A stretch of DNA of 64,000 nucleotides, taken from Clostridium ljungdahlii (GTDB taxonomy: Bacteria; Bacillota; Clostridia; Clostridiales; Clostridiaceae). The position numbers and the translations under genes were made by a program. The first letter of the stretch is position 1. Every line of letters begins with the position of its first letter. Positions 25,539-34,717 of this stretch are shown here, in pieces. The stretch is from contig NZ_LITT01000023.1 of NCBI RefSeq assembly GCF_001636845.1, positions 124,001 through 188,000 of the forward strand, read 5' to 3'. Under the pieces are notes generated by a model. It ran no database searches. It was not told where the DNA came from and was given only the letters and a program-made list of their open reading frames with translations.

Positions 25539-27009
25539 GGATGTAGATGGGTATAGTATAAATGAATTAAAAATACCAGGGATTGTACTTATGGAAAATG
25601 CAGCACTAAAGGTAGTGAAAAATATAGATTTAAAAAAATGTGATTCTTTTTGTGTAATTTGTACAAAGGGAAATAATGGTGGAGATGGCTTTGCAGTAGC
25701 AAGACATCTTTATAATTTAAACAAAAAGGTTCATGTATTTTTAGTTGGAAAAGAAAGCGGAATGAGTGAAGATTGCAGCATAAATTACAATATTTTAAAA
25801 AATTTAAAGATTAATTTGAATGTAGTGGATTCAGAAGAAAGTCTTGTACAACTTAAAGAGTGTATAAAGGAAAGTGATGTTACTATAGATGCTTTGTTTG
25901 GAACAGGAATTTCTAGAAATATACTGGGAATACAAGATTCGGTAATAACCCTTATTAATGAGTATAGCAGCTATGTTATTTCTATAGATATTCCCTCAGG
26001 GCTTAATGGTGATACTGGAAATGTTATGGGTAATTGCGTGAGAGCTAATAAAACTATTACTTTTCAGCTATATAAAATAGGGTTTTTAAAATATGGAAGT
26101 GATAAATTTACAGGTGAAGTGATAGTAGAGAACATAGGAATTCCAAATTTAGCTGTTGAAAAATTTTCTGGATCTGAATTTATAGTGGATCAAAATTTTA
26201 TAAAAGGAAAACTAAAAGTTAGAGATAAGTTTAGTCATAAAGGAGATTATGGAAGGGTACTTGTTATAGCTGGATCTAGAGGATTTACAGGAGCAGCTTA
26301 TATATGTACTCAGGGAGCAGTAAGAAGTGGCGCAGGACTTGTCACTTTAGGATGTTATAAAGATATACAACCTATACTTAGTGAAAAACTTGTTGAAGGT
26401 ATGACTATAGATTTGGAAGAAAATCTAAAATTAGAAAAGACTATAGAAAAAAGCGATGCTATTGCCATAGGACCAGGTATGGGGGTTAATGATAGTACTT
26501 TAAACTTGGTGAAGAAAGTTATTACTACTTTCAGAAAAACGGTAGTAATAGATGCAGATGGGATCAATGTTTTAAGTGGAAATCTTCACATTTTAAGAGA
26601 GAAAAAATGTGATATAATTTTAACACCTCATTTGGGAGAGATGTCTAAAATTACCGGTTTAGGAATTGAATATATAAGCGAAAATAGAATTAAAGTAGCC
26701 AAAGACTTTGCGAAGGAGTATAATGTAATTGTACTTTTAAAAGGATATAACACGGTTATTACAGATGGAAACTCAGTTGCCATAAATTCTACAGGAAATT
26801 CAGCTATGGCTTCAGGTGGCATGGGAGATTGTCTAACGGGAATCATAGCTTCTTTTTCTGCACAAAAACAAGGTCCTTTTGAAGCAGCTTCTATTGCTGC
26901 ATTTATACATGGATATGTGGGAGAAGAATTATCGAAAGATATGTATTCTGTAAATGCCAGTCATGTTTTGCATCAATTGCCTTTTTCAATAAAAAAATTA
27001 ACAAAATAA
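25510..27009 (+). CDS. nnr: Bifunctional NAD(P)H-hydrate epimerase / ADP-dependent dehydratase
   Basis: Repairs hydrated NADH/NADPH. The N-terminal epimerase (about 1-210) has CTKGNNGGDGFAVARHL, ALFGTGISRN and ISIDIPSGLNGDTG. The C-terminal dehydratase (about 225-495) has KGDYGRVLVIAGSRGFTGA, IGPGMG, VIDADGIN, LTPHLGEM and SGGMGDCLTGIIASF. I prefer the TTG at 25510, eight bases after GGAGGT, because the ATG at 25504 is only two bases from it. It overlaps the acpS end by 29 bp. Confidence 0.93.
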   Translation: MKIATVKTARDVDGYSINELKIPGIVLMENAALKVVKNIDLKKCDSFCVICTKGNNGGDGFAVARHLYNLNKKVHVFLVGKESGMSEDCSINYNILKNLKINLNVVDSEESLVQLKECIKESDVTIDALFGTGISRNILGIQDSVITLINEYSSYVISIDIPSGLNGDTGNVMGNCVRANKTITFQLYKIGFLKYGSDKFTGEVIVENIGIPNLAVEKFSGSEFIVDQNFIKGKLKVRDKFSHKGDYGRVLVIAGSRGFTGAAYICTQGAVRSGAGLVTLGCYKDIQPILSEKLVEGMTIDLEENLKLEKTIEKSDAIAIGPGMGVNDSTLNLVKKVITTFRKTVVIDADGINVLSGNLHILREKKCDIILTPHLGEMSKITGLGIEYISENRIKVAKDFAKEYNVIVLLKGYNTVITDGNSVAINSTGNSAMASGGMGDCLTGIIASFSAQKQGPFEAASIAAFIHGYVGEELSKDMYSVNASHVLHQLPFSIKKLTK

Positions 27010-27104
27010 TCTTATTTTCATATAATTATTTCATAAAAAAGTAATATAGAAAAACATAATAGAATAGATTAGTAGTAAAAAGTTGTGAAAACTGGAGGAA
27101 TGAA

Positions 27105-27713
27105 GTGAGAAAAAGACTACTGATATTAGGAATTATGTTTTTTATTTTAAGTGTAATTTTTTCATCTTGTGGTAAAGACCCTCAAAATACAGAAAAAATA
27201 ATTTATTATTTAAAGAATTTGAACAGCTACAGCTGCAATGTAAATATTTTAATAAAAAATGACAAACAGCAGATAAATTACAATGGAAAGCAATTTTATG
27301 ATAGTAGATATGGAGAGAGATTTGATTTAGACAACAATAGAATAATTATTTATAAAGAAAGCAAGATATATGTTAAGGATATTAAGCGAGGAAATTCCTA
27401 TAATATAGATAAAAATTTTCAAAGCTTATTTAAGTTTAGTTTTATAAAAGAATACATCTCTCTCCTTTATACGAATGAAAAGATTGAAAATTCATTTAAA
27501 AAGGTTGGGAATGAGGAATATCAAGTTATAAATTTAGATATACCTGGCAATAATAAAAATATGTATAAAGCCCAGTTGTATGTAAATATAAAAGATAATG
27601 TTCCTGCATATGTCATAATATATGATTCTAAATATAAAAAACGGATAGAAATTAAATATACCGATTTTAAAGCCAATGTGGAATTAAAAGAGGATATGTT
27701 TAAGATAAACTAG
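27105..27713 (+). CDS. Lipoprotein, probably GerS-like
   Basis: A 202-residue protein with a signal peptide (about 1-21) ending in a lipobox-like FSSC (C22), so it is probably lipid-anchored. The rest resembles LolA/LolB-fold outer-membrane-lipoprotein-carrier relatives: a YLKNLNSYSCNVNILIKND helix-strand start, then beta strands. In clostridia the germination lipoprotein GerS has this fold and sits between nnr and alr. The start is GTG at 27105. Downstream alr is missing here. Confidence 0.72.
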   Translation: MRKRLLILGIMFFILSVIFSSCGKDPQNTEKIIYYLKNLNSYSCNVNILIKNDKQQINYNGKQFYDSRYGERFDLDNNRIIIYKESKIYVKDIKRGNSYNIDKNFQSLFKFSFIKEYISLLYTNEKIENSFKKVGNEEYQVINLDIPGNNKNMYKAQLYVNIKDNVPAYVIIYDSKYKKRIEIKYTDFKANVELKEDMFKIN

Positions 27714-28616
27714 TTCTAGCATAAGAACATATAAGTAACATTTTTAATCAATAATCTCATAATTTTATTGAGGAACGTATACAGGTGCTTAGTGTATTTG
27801 GGGGGTGATATATTTATAGTTAAGCATTATAGGCATTTATAGTAAAAGTTAATTTAAAGTGATGTCGTATATAATAGGTATCTTCAATCAGATGATGTGG
27901 ACAAGAGCTGATTAATCACAAAAGTTCAAATGATTATAAAGGAAATGCAGGCAATAAACTCATGCTCATGATTGAAAAATTGATTGAAGTTTAATACAAA
28001 AGATAGTAAAGTAGTTAAAATTACAGAAGATAACAAGTTCATATATATATTTTTTAAAACTGTCATATGTATTCTGTTTTTTAAGTTAGGATAATTGCTA
28101 TATGCAGCGGTTATATCTTAATTGTAAATAAATTTTAATAAATAAAATCATAGAATTAAATTAATTACATATTTAGAAAGGGATACTTGCATATGGCTTT
28201 TAACAAACTGCGTTTTCAATAATTATGTATATGAAAAGACTGAAACATTTCTTAAAACATATTTTCCAATCCGATATATAGACATATACACACCAGAAAA
28301 TTATGAATATAAGCTTAGAAATTGGTATAGGATAATAATAAGGTTAATGAATGAAAATTTTATTCATAAAGTTGATTTGCATTACAGATGATTAACATAA
28401 AGTTAGTAATTGAGTGTAAAAAGTAAATTATACAATATGCAAATAACTACAATGAATTATTACATATATATTTAATTAATATCTGAAATTGTTACATATA
28501 AAATTATAATAGACTTAAATAGAAATATGGGAAAAGTTATATTAAATCAATATAGATATGAAAAGCCCTATGTAAAAAATACAAGTAGAAAAATGTTGAA
28601 ATTAAAGATAATTTCT
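27714..28616. other. Gene-less region where relatives often carry alr
   Basis: About 900 bp with stops in all frames and no recognisable alanine racemase fragment. A start with AAAGGGAT at 28193 gives only MAFNKLRFQ before a stop; a shifted frame from about 28206 to 28391 reads on for about 60 codons (beginning NCVFNNYVYEKTETFLKTY) and could be a decayed small ORF. A GGGGGGTGATATA patch at about 27799 resembles a ribosome site but leads nowhere. Composition is very AT-rich. Confidence 0.4.
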
Positions 28617-28646
28617 TTGACACACTTGTGGATTTGGTAATATAAT
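28617..28646 (+). promoter_or_regulatory. Consensus promoter of mazEF
   Basis: A perfect TTGACA (28617-28622), an 18-bp spacer and a perfect TATAAT (28641-28646), 45 bp before the mazE start. Confidence 0.85.
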
Positions 28647-28690
28647 TACGTTGTATATATCTTTCGCTTAGGGTAATAGGAGGTATTAAT

Positions 28691-29017
28691 TTGTATATGT
28701 CAAATTCTAAAAGATTGGTGGTAAACCTCTCAGAAACACTATACAATGAATTTAACAAAGCACTTAAAGAAGATTGCAAAAAAAGAAGTGAATTTATTAG
28801 GGAAGTTATCATATTATATATTAATGAGAAAAAAAGGTTAAATAGAATATCAGAAATGGAAAAAGGATATAGGGAAATGGCGCAGCTTAATCTTGAATTC
28901 GCAGAAATGGGCTTTGCAAGTGACATAAAGGAATTAAAAGAATATGAAGCGAAGCTTTCGGAGAGTGATTTGTCAGATGACAACAGTAGTGAAAAGAGGA
29001 GATATATTTTATGCTGA
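28691..29017 (+). CDS. mazE: MazE/EndoAI-type antitoxin
   Basis: A 108-residue protein with an N-terminal ribbon-helix-helix domain ([22 protein letters not shown], then [19 protein letters not shown]) and an acidic flexible tail ([21 protein letters not shown]), as in Bacillus EndoAI. It should bind MazF and repress its own promoter. The TTG at 28691 is seven bases after AGGAGG; the ATG at 28697 is possible. It overlaps mazF by 41 bp. Confidence 0.9.
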   Translation: MYMSNSKRLVVNLSETLYNEFNKALKEDCKKRSEFIREVIILYINEKKRLNRISEMEKGYREMAQLNLEFAEMGFASDIKELKEYEAKLSESDLSDDNSSEKRRYILC

Positions 29018-29327
29018 TTTGAGCCCTGTAGTTGGGTCTGAACAAGGAGGGGTAAGGCCGGTTATTATTCTACAAAATGATGTAGGTAATAAGTACAGTC
29101 CCACTGTAATTGTTGCGGCTATTACTTCTCAGATAAATAAAGCAAAACTACCTACTCATGTTGAAATTTCTTCAGAAGCCTATGGGCTAAATAAAGATTC
29201 GGTAGTGCTGCTTGAACAAATAAGAACTTTAGATAAAAGAAGATTAAAGGAAAAAATTGGGCATATGACAGATGTAGATATGAAAAAGGTAGATGGTGCA
29301 CTTCTAGTGAGTGTAGGACTACAGTAA
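28977..29327 (+). CDS. mazF: MazF/EndoA toxin (mRNA endoribonuclease)
   Basis: A 116-residue PemK/MazF protein: [24 protein letters not shown] (catalytic Arg region), [45 protein letters not shown]. Homologues cut single-stranded RNA, typically at UACAU in Bacillus; the cleavage site here is not predicted. I chose the internal ATG at 28977 because it begins the conserved MTTVVKRGD; upstream starts read through mazE in another frame. The pair forms a type II toxin-antitoxin operon. Confidence 0.94.
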   Translation: MTTVVKRGDIFYADLSPVVGSEQGGVRPVIILQNDVGNKYSPTVIVAAITSQINKAKLPTHVEISSEAYGLNKDSVVLLEQIRTLDKRRLKEKIGHMTDVDMKKVDGALLVSVGLQ

Positions 29328-29385
29328 GTATTCCAATTTCATCTAATATTTTATGAATTTTATAGTTAATATTGTGAACTATGGG

Positions 29386-29415
29386 CCCCTGCATCTTAAA
29401 TGTAGGGGTGAAATT
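29386..29415 (+). terminator. Stem-loop after mazF
   Basis: A small stem CCCCTGCAT / ATGTAGGGG around CTTAA, followed by a weak T-rich stretch. Plausible terminator, not strong. Confidence 0.5.
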
Positions 29416-29475
29416 TTATGTCCAGGATTATATATAAAAATAAAATTTTGTGTTAAAATAATAAGTATAGTTTTT

Positions 29476-29643
29476 GTTTATCCGATGACTACCTGCTCTA
29501 ATACTCTCACGTCTCCAAGTGGAAGTAAAGAGCAGGTACGTCCCTGGATAACGATTTTCCCTAAAGGATAACGGCTTCTAAGTGCTGAAGCACTAAGAAG
29601 CTTGTTAATAAGCATCAGATGGAGTTAAAACTATATCTGATGC
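29476..29643 (+). ncRNA. Structured RNA between mazF and transketolase (family uncertain; RaiA-like?)
   Basis: Several stems are readable. TACCTGCTCT (29490-29499) pairs perfectly with AGAGCAGGTA (29529-29538). GTTTATCC (29476-29483) can pair with either of two GGATAAC copies (29546-29552, 29566-29572), a possible switch or pseudoknot. GCTTCTAAGTGCT / AGCACTAAGAAGC (29574-29601) forms a 12-bp hairpin with one A-A mismatch. GCATCAGAT / ATCTGATGC (29612-29643) closes the 3' end. Composition is richer in G+C than the flanks. From memory it resembles the clostridial RaiA RNA, but the name needs a covariance-model search. Confidence 0.65.
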
Positions 29644-29680
29644 CAAGAATTCTGTTTATATAGTTTAGGAGGTTAAGGGT

Positions 29681-30505
29681 GTGAAAAGAAATATAGAAGA
29701 ACTTAAGAAGATTGCTGTAACTATAAGAAAAGACATAATAAAAATGTTAACCGAATCTAGTTCAGGTCATCCAGGTGGTTCATTATCTGCAGTAGAGGTT
29801 TTAACCACTTTATATTTTTATGAAATGAATATTAATCCAGAGCAACCTAGAGATTTAAATAGGGATAGATTTGTATTATCAAAAGGACACGCAGCACCTG
29901 CATTATATAGTACCCTTGCAAGAAAAGGATATTTTAATGTAGAGGAGTTAAAGTCACTTAGAAAGATTGGATCAATGCTTCAAGGACATCCTAATATGAA
30001 TGAAGTACCAGGAATAGATATGTCTACAGGTTCTTTAGGACAGGGCATATCTGCAGCTGTAGGAATGGCATTAGCTGGGAAAATAGATAAAAAGGATTAC
30101 AGAGTTTATACTTTACTAGGTGATGGAGAACTTGAAGAAGGTGAAGTTTGGGAAGCAGCTATGGCTGCAGGACATTATAAACTAGATAATCTTACAGCTT
30201 TTGTAGATGCTAATGGACTTCAAATAGACGGACCTTGCGAAGAAGTAATGTCAGCATACCCAATTGGGGATAAGTTTAAGGCATTTAAGTGGAATGTTAT
30301 AGAAGTAAATGGACATAGTTTTGAAGAACTAATAGATGCTATTGAAAAAGCAAAAACAGTTAGAAACAAACCAACTATGATAGTATGTAAGACTATTAAA
30401 GGTAAGGGAGTTTCTTTCATGGAAAATGAAGTTGGCTGGCATGGTTCAGCACCAAATATAGAACAATGTGAGAAAGCATTAGCTGAACTTGGAGGTGAGG
30501 AGTAA
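29681..30505 (+). CDS. Transketolase, N-terminal subunit
   Basis: A 274-residue thiamine-diphosphate-binding subunit of a split transketolase, working with the next gene in the pentose phosphate pathway. Visible: SSSGHPGGSLSAVEVLTTLYF, DRFVLSKGHAAPALYS, the TPP motif GDGELEEGEVWEAA...DNLTAFVDANGLQIDG, and KGVSFMENEVGWHG. The start is GTG at 29681, eight bases after AGGAGG. It overlaps the second subunit by one base (TAATG). The structured RNA lies just upstream. Confidence 0.95.
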   Translation: MKRNIEELKKIAVTIRKDIIKMLTESSSGHPGGSLSAVEVLTTLYFYEMNINPEQPRDLNRDRFVLSKGHAAPALYSTLARKGYFNVEELKSLRKIGSMLQGHPNMNEVPGIDMSTGSLGQGISAAVGMALAGKIDKKDYRVYTLLGDGELEEGEVWEAAMAAGHYKLDNLTAFVDANGLQIDGPCEEVMSAYPIGDKFKAFKWNVIEVNGHSFEELIDAIEKAKTVRNKPTMIVCKTIKGKGVSFMENEVGWHGSAPNIEQCEKALAELGGEE

Positions 30506-31446
30506 TGTCAAATAAAATAGCAACTAGAGAAGCTTACGGAAAAGCATTAGTGGAATTAGGAGCTGAAAATAAAAAAGTAGTAGTCCTTGATGCGGACCTT
30601 TCAAAATCTACTAAGACTGCTAAGTTTAAGGATGCATATCCAGATAGATTTATGGACATGGGAATAGCAGAAGGTAATATGATGGCAGTAGCGGCAGGTT
30701 TATCTACTTGTGATAAGATACCTTTTGTAAGTACTTTTGCTATGTTTGCAACGGGAAGAGCATTTGAGCAGGTAAGAAATTCTATATGCTATCCTAAATT
30801 AAATGTTAAAATATGTGCTACTCATGCTGGTATTACAGTAGGGGAAGATGGAGCATCTCATCAGTCTGTAGAAGATATATCGCTTATGAGAAGCATACCT
30901 AATATGACAGTTATATGTCCAAGTGATGCAGTAGAAGCAGAAGCTGCAGTTAAAGCTGTAGCTGAAATGGATGGACCTTGTTATGTAAGACTGGGCAGGT
31001 CAGGAGTATCTGTTATAAATGACAATGTAGATTATAAATTTGAAATAGGAAAAGCAGTACAGCTTAGAGAAGGAAAAAATGCAGTTATTATTGCAACTGG
31101 TATAATGGTTGATGCAGCACTGGAAGCATATAATAATCTAGCAGAAGAAGGTATTAAAGTATCAGTCTTAAACATACATACAATAAAACCTATAGACAAG
31201 GAAGCAATAATAAATGCAGCAAGACAAACTGGTGCGGTTATAACTGCAGAAGAACACAGTGTTATTGGGGGACTTGGATCAGCTGTATGTGAAGTTTTAA
31301 GTGAAAATTTACCTACTCCAGTAGTAAGGGTGGGCATAAAAGATACTTTTGGTCAAAGTGGAAAGCCTGCAGAACTCTTAAAAGCCTATAAACTTACAGC
31401 AGAGGATATAGTGAAAGCTGTTAAGAAGTGTATAGCTTTAAAATAG
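30505..31446 (+). CDS. Transketolase, C-terminal subunit
   Basis: 313 residues with the pyrimidine-binding and C-terminal domains: VVLDADLSKSTKT, FMDMGIAEGNMMAVAAGLS, THAGITVGEDGASHQSVEDISLMRSIPNM, GPCYVRLGRSGV, VLNIHTIKPID. It couples to the N-terminal subunit through a one-base overlap, keeping the subunits equal in amount. A strong terminator follows. Confidence 0.95.
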   Translation: MSNKIATREAYGKALVELGAENKKVVVLDADLSKSTKTAKFKDAYPDRFMDMGIAEGNMMAVAAGLSTCDKIPFVSTFAMFATGRAFEQVRNSICYPKLNVKICATHAGITVGEDGASHQSVEDISLMRSIPNMTVICPSDAVEAEAAVKAVAEMDGPCYVRLGRSGVSVINDNVDYKFEIGKAVQLREGKNAVIIATGIMVDAALEAYNNLAEEGIKVSVLNIHTIKPIDKEAIINAARQTGAVITAEEHSVIGGLGSAVCEVLSENLPTPVVRVGIKDTFGQSGKPAELLKAYKLTAEDIVKAVKKCIALK

Positions 31447-31456
31447 CAATTTGTAG

Positions 31457-31494
31457 AAGACGATGTTATGATTTCATATAACATCGTCTTTTTA
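31457..31494 (+). terminator. Terminator of the transketolase operon
   Basis: A 13-bp perfect stem AAGACGATGTTAT / ATAACATCGTCTT followed by TTT. Confidence 0.85.
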
Positions 31495-31548
31495 ATAAAG
31501 TAAACTTTAAGCCTTAGTTTGTTAATAATAATTTCATATATTTAATTC

Positions 31549-31576
31549 TTGGTTTCATCCTTCGGTATGATATAAT
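31549..31576 (+). promoter_or_regulatory. Promoter of ftsEX
   Basis: TTGGTT (31549-31554), a 16-bp spacer, an extended -10 TG and a perfect TATAAT (31571-31576), 54 bp before ftsE. Confidence 0.65.
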
Positions 31577-31630
31577 GAATTTTGTAATGTAGCAAGCTGA
31601 AAAACTTGTTAAATATAAGGAGAGATTTAA

Positions 31631-32317
31631 ATGATACAGTTCAAAAACGTAAGCAAGGTTTACAATAATAACATATTCGCACTGTCAAATATAAATTTAA
31701 AAATTGAAAAAGGGGAATTTGTTTTTTTAGTTGGACCTAGTGGAGCGGGAAAAACTACTTTTGTAAAGGCACTTTTGAAAGAAGTTCAACCTACATCAGG
31801 AGACATTATAGTTAACAATCTCAATATTACAAAATTAAAAAGGAGTAAGATACCTTTATATAGAAGAAAATTAGGAGTAGTTTTTCAAGACTTTAGACTG
31901 ATACCTACTTTAAATGTTTATGAAAATGTAGCATTTGCAATGAGGGTTATTGAAGCTAATCCAAAAGAAATAAGAAAAAAAGTACCTGTTGTACTTTCTT
32001 TAGTTGGGCTGGCAGATAAATACAAGTCGTTTCCACATGAACTTTCAGGAGGAGAACAGCAGAGAATTTCACTGGCAAGGGCTATAGTAAACAACCCATC
32101 TATATTAATAGCTGATGAACCTACAGGAAACTTGGATCCGGATACTTCTATGGACATAATGGAAACAATAAATGATATAAATGAGGCTGGAACAACAGTA
32201 CTAATGGCAACTCATGCAAGCGATATAGTTGATTCTATGAGAAAAAGAGTTATAGCACTGGAAAAAGGTATTATAGTAAGAGATGAGCAAAGGGGTGCAT
32301 ACGGATATGAGGATTAG
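31631..32317 (+). CDS. ftsE: Cell division ATP-binding protein FtsE
   Basis: The 228-residue ABC ATPase of the FtsEX complex, which controls peptidoglycan hydrolases at the divisome. Walker A GPSGAGKT at 35-42, Q-loop VFQDFRLIPTLNVYENVAFA, signature LSGGEQQRISLARA, Walker B ILIADEPTGNLD and the H-loop THAS. AAGGAGAG precedes the ATG. It overlaps ftsX by 11 bp. Confidence 0.97.
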   Translation: MIQFKNVSKVYNNNIFALSNINLKIEKGEFVFLVGPSGAGKTTFVKALLKEVQPTSGDIIVNNLNITKLKRSKIPLYRRKLGVVFQDFRLIPTLNVYENVAFAMRVIEANPKEIRKKVPVVLSLVGLADKYKSFPHELSGGEQQRISLARAIVNNPSILIADEPTGNLDPDTSMDIMETINDINEAGTTVLMATHASDIVDSMRKRVIALEKGIIVRDEQRGAYGYED

Positions 32318-33197
32318 TACTGTAAGTTTTTCTATTAAGGATGCATTTAGAAATTTAAATAGAAATAAAACTATAAGTATAGCATCTGCAACTACGGTAG
32401 CAGCTACGCTTTTTATTTTCGGTATATATCTACTTGCTATGATAAATATCAAACAAGGTATATTGGAAGTGCAATCTAAAGTAGAGGTAAAGATATATCT
32501 TCAGGACAATATAACTAGAATTCAGAAGAGAAATATCGAGGATAAAATAAATACTACAGCTGGAGTAGTGGATGTAAGTTACGAAACAAAATCTCAGGCA
32601 CTAGATAAGTTTAGAAATCAGTTGGGAAAGGAAAATAAATCTTTAGTAGAGGGACTTGAGAAGGACAATCCAATTCCAAGTGCATACATAGTGAAGGTTT
32701 CAGATCCCCAAGTTGTGTCCCGGGTAGTTAAAAATGTACAGGGAATGCCCGGAATATATAGTGTACAAGATGCCAGAGAAATTGTGGATAAAATTATAGC
32801 TATAACTAGAACTATAAAATGGGTAGGAACTATTATATTTATAATATTAATAGGAGTTTCACTATTTTTAATAGGAAATACAATAAAGATAACTGTTTAT
32901 TCTAGAAGAAAAGAAATAGAAATAATGAAATACATTGGAGCTACAGACTGGTTTATAAGATGGCCTTTTATTATAGAAGGTATTATAATAGGCGTTGCAG
33001 GGGGAATAGTTTCAGATATAATACTTTATTATCTGTATAAAATAGTATACGTTAAAGCGGCGTCTGCCCTTGTAATAATGCAGTTAATTAGTCCTACTTA
33101 TGTAATTACTAGTATTTTGGGAATATTTGTCTTGGTGGGTGTTATTATAGGTGCTGTAGGAAGTGCACTATCCATTAGAAAATTCTTAGAAGTTTAA
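32307..33197 (+). CDS. ftsX: Cell division permease-like protein FtsX
   Basis: A 296-residue membrane partner of FtsE with one N-terminal helix (about 24-45), an extracellular domain (about 46-165) that binds hydrolase regulators in other species, and three C-terminal helices (about 170-190, 220-245, 265-290), with SRRKEIEIMKYIGATDWFIRWPF between them. I chose the ATG at 32307 inside the ftsE end; an AAAGGGG site lies about 11 bases upstream. A terminator follows. Confidence 0.95.
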   Translation: MRISTVSFSIKDAFRNLNRNKTISIASATTVAATLFIFGIYLLAMINIKQGILEVQSKVEVKIYLQDNITRIQKRNIEDKINTTAGVVDVSYETKSQALDKFRNQLGKENKSLVEGLEKDNPIPSAYIVKVSDPQVVSRVVKNVQGMPGIYSVQDAREIVDKIIAITRTIKWVGTIIFIILIGVSLFLIGNTIKITVYSRRKEIEIMKYIGATDWFIRWPFIIEGIIIGVAGGIVSDIILYYLYKIVYVKAASALVIMQLISPTYVITSILGIFVLVGVIIGAVGSALSIRKFLEV

Positions 33198-33234
33198 ATT
33201 AGTAGGATAATTAATTAAATTTTAAAGCTATATA

Positions 33235-33270
33235 TAGCATGCAGAAATTTTATTTTTGCATGCTAGTTTT
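33235..33270 (+). terminator. Terminator of ftsEX
   Basis: A 13-bp stem TAGCATGCAGAAA / TTTTTGCATGCTA followed by GTTTTATAATAG. Confidence 0.75.
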
Positions 33271-33368
33271 ATAATAGTTTTACAAATTTATTTTTTTTAG
33301 TGTTATAATTATTTAAGATTTACATAAATACTATAATAGTGAATGTTTCAAAAAATGAGGTGAGCAAA

Positions 33369-34544
33369 TTGAATAATAAGAGAAAATGGATATTATGGAC
33401 TATAGCAATTGTACTTATAACAAATATCCTTACAATGTTTGGAACTACTAGTTTTATAACAAGTGCTCAGGGAAATACTGTAGGAAATTTTGGAAAGCTA
33501 TTTGAAATTAGAAGTCAATTATATAAATATTATGATGGACCTATAAATGATTCAACTTTAGTTGAAGGTGCCATTAAGGGAATGACTTCATCGCTGAATG
33601 ATCCTTATACTGTATTTATGAATAAAAAAGAATTTGAAGAGTTTAATGTTCAAACTCAGGGAAATTATAGTGGTGTTGGAATTCAGGTTGCAGCAAAAGA
33701 CAATAATATTGTTGTAATGGATGTATTTGATAATTCCCCTTCAAAAAAAGCGGGAATAATAAAAAATGATATAATTGAGAAAGTAAATGGAACCAGTGTT
33801 AGTGGAAAAGATCTAGATAAAGCTGTATCTTTAATGAAAGGTCAAGAGAATACGGAAGTTACGCTGACATTATATAGAGAGAGCAAAGGAAATTTCGATG
33901 TAAAAGTTAAAAGACAGAAAATAGACATTGCCACTGTAAAAGGTGAAATGCTGCAGGATAATGTAGGATATATTCAGGTAAGTATGTTTGACGAAAATAC
34001 TGCAAAAAACTTTAAAGATCAGTTGAATAAATTGAAGAATCAGGGTATGAAATCATTAATTATAGATTTAAGAGATAATCCAGGTGGACTTTTAGATCAA
34101 TGTGTTGATATGGTGTCTAATTTTGTACCTAGTGGTAAGGTTATAGTTTCTACAGTTGATAAATACAGCAATAAAAAAGAGTATAAATCAAAAGGTGGGG
34201 ATTTTACTAATTTGCCTTTGACAGTATTGACTAATGGAAATAGTGCCAGTGCATCGGAAATATTTTCAGGAGCCATTAGAGATTATAAAATTGGGACTTT
34301 AGTTGGAGAAAAAACCTATGGAAAAGGAGTAGTTCAAACTATACTTGATACAGGAAGTGGCACTGCACTCAAAGTTACTATATCAAAATATTATACTCCA
34401 AATGGAGAAAACATACACAAGAAAGGGATAAAACCTAATGTAGAAGTGATATATCCTGAAGAACTTAAGAAAGCTGCTTATGATAGGAACAAAGATCCTC
34501 AATTTAGCAAAGCGCTTGAAATAGCAAAAAGCAAAATAAAATAG
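33369..34544 (+). CDS. ctpA: S41 C-terminal processing protease (CtpA/CtpB)
   Basis: A 391-residue exported serine protease: N-terminal anchor helix (about 6-27), a PDZ domain (about 85-175, GVGIQVAAKDNNIVV), then the S41 domain with the catalytic Ser in NGNSASASEIFSGAIRDYK and the Lys in GEKTYGKGVVQ. In Bacillus CtpB acts in sporulation signalling and sits beside minJ, as here. I chose the TTG at 33369, six bases after GAGGTG; the upstream GTG frame is unsupported. Confidence 0.92.
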   Translation: MNNKRKWILWTIAIVLITNILTMFGTTSFITSAQGNTVGNFGKLFEIRSQLYKYYDGPINDSTLVEGAIKGMTSSLNDPYTVFMNKKEFEEFNVQTQGNYSGVGIQVAAKDNNIVVMDVFDNSPSKKAGIIKNDIIEKVNGTSVSGKDLDKAVSLMKGQENTEVTLTLYRESKGNFDVKVKRQKIDIATVKGEMLQDNVGYIQVSMFDENTAKNFKDQLNKLKNQGMKSLIIDLRDNPGGLLDQCVDMVSNFVPSGKVIVSTVDKYSNKKEYKSKGGDFTNLPLTVLTNGNSASASEIFSGAIRDYKIGTLVGEKTYGKGVVQTILDTGSGTALKVTISKYYTPNGENIHKKGIKPNVEVIYPEELKKAAYDRNKDPQFSKALEIAKSKIK

Positions 34545-34576
34545 ATTTAAATTCTGACGAACTAGGAAAACATTTA

Positions 34577-34631
34577 GGCATTTGAAAGAAAATAGGCTAG
34601 CATACTGACTAGTTATTTCTTTGAAAATGCC
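34577..34631 (+). repeat. 55-bp dispersed palindromic repeat, copy 2
   Basis: Identical in length to 16981-17035 and differing at only three positions. Arms GGCATTTGAAAGAAAATAG and TTATTTCTTTGAAAATGCC flank a GCTAGCATACTGACTAG centre. It lies between ctpA and the MinJ-like gene, not next to a start codon. Confidence 0.85.
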
Positions 34632-34661
34632 TTAAGCGAATATAATTGTATTTGAAGTTTT

Positions 34662-34690
34662 AAGTTAGACAGATTGGTTCTGTCTAACTT
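34662..34690 (+). terminator. Stem-loop before the MinJ-like gene
   Basis: A 12-bp perfect stem AAGTTAGACAGA / TCTGTCTAACTT with a 5-nt loop, without a T-run. It could be a weak terminator of ctpA or a leader hairpin. Confidence 0.45.
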
Positions 34691-34717
34691 AATTTATGGA
34701 GAGGGGAACTAATCTTA

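Noticed and set aside
27105-27713. GerS assignment as certain
   Set aside because: Only the lipoprotein signal, fold type and gene order support it; key residues could not be compared, so it is left as GerS-like.
34577-34631. The 55-bp repeat as a riboswitch of the CBS or PDZ gene
   Set aside because: It is too short, lacks a ligand-pocket pattern, and the two copies have different positions relative to their downstream genes.
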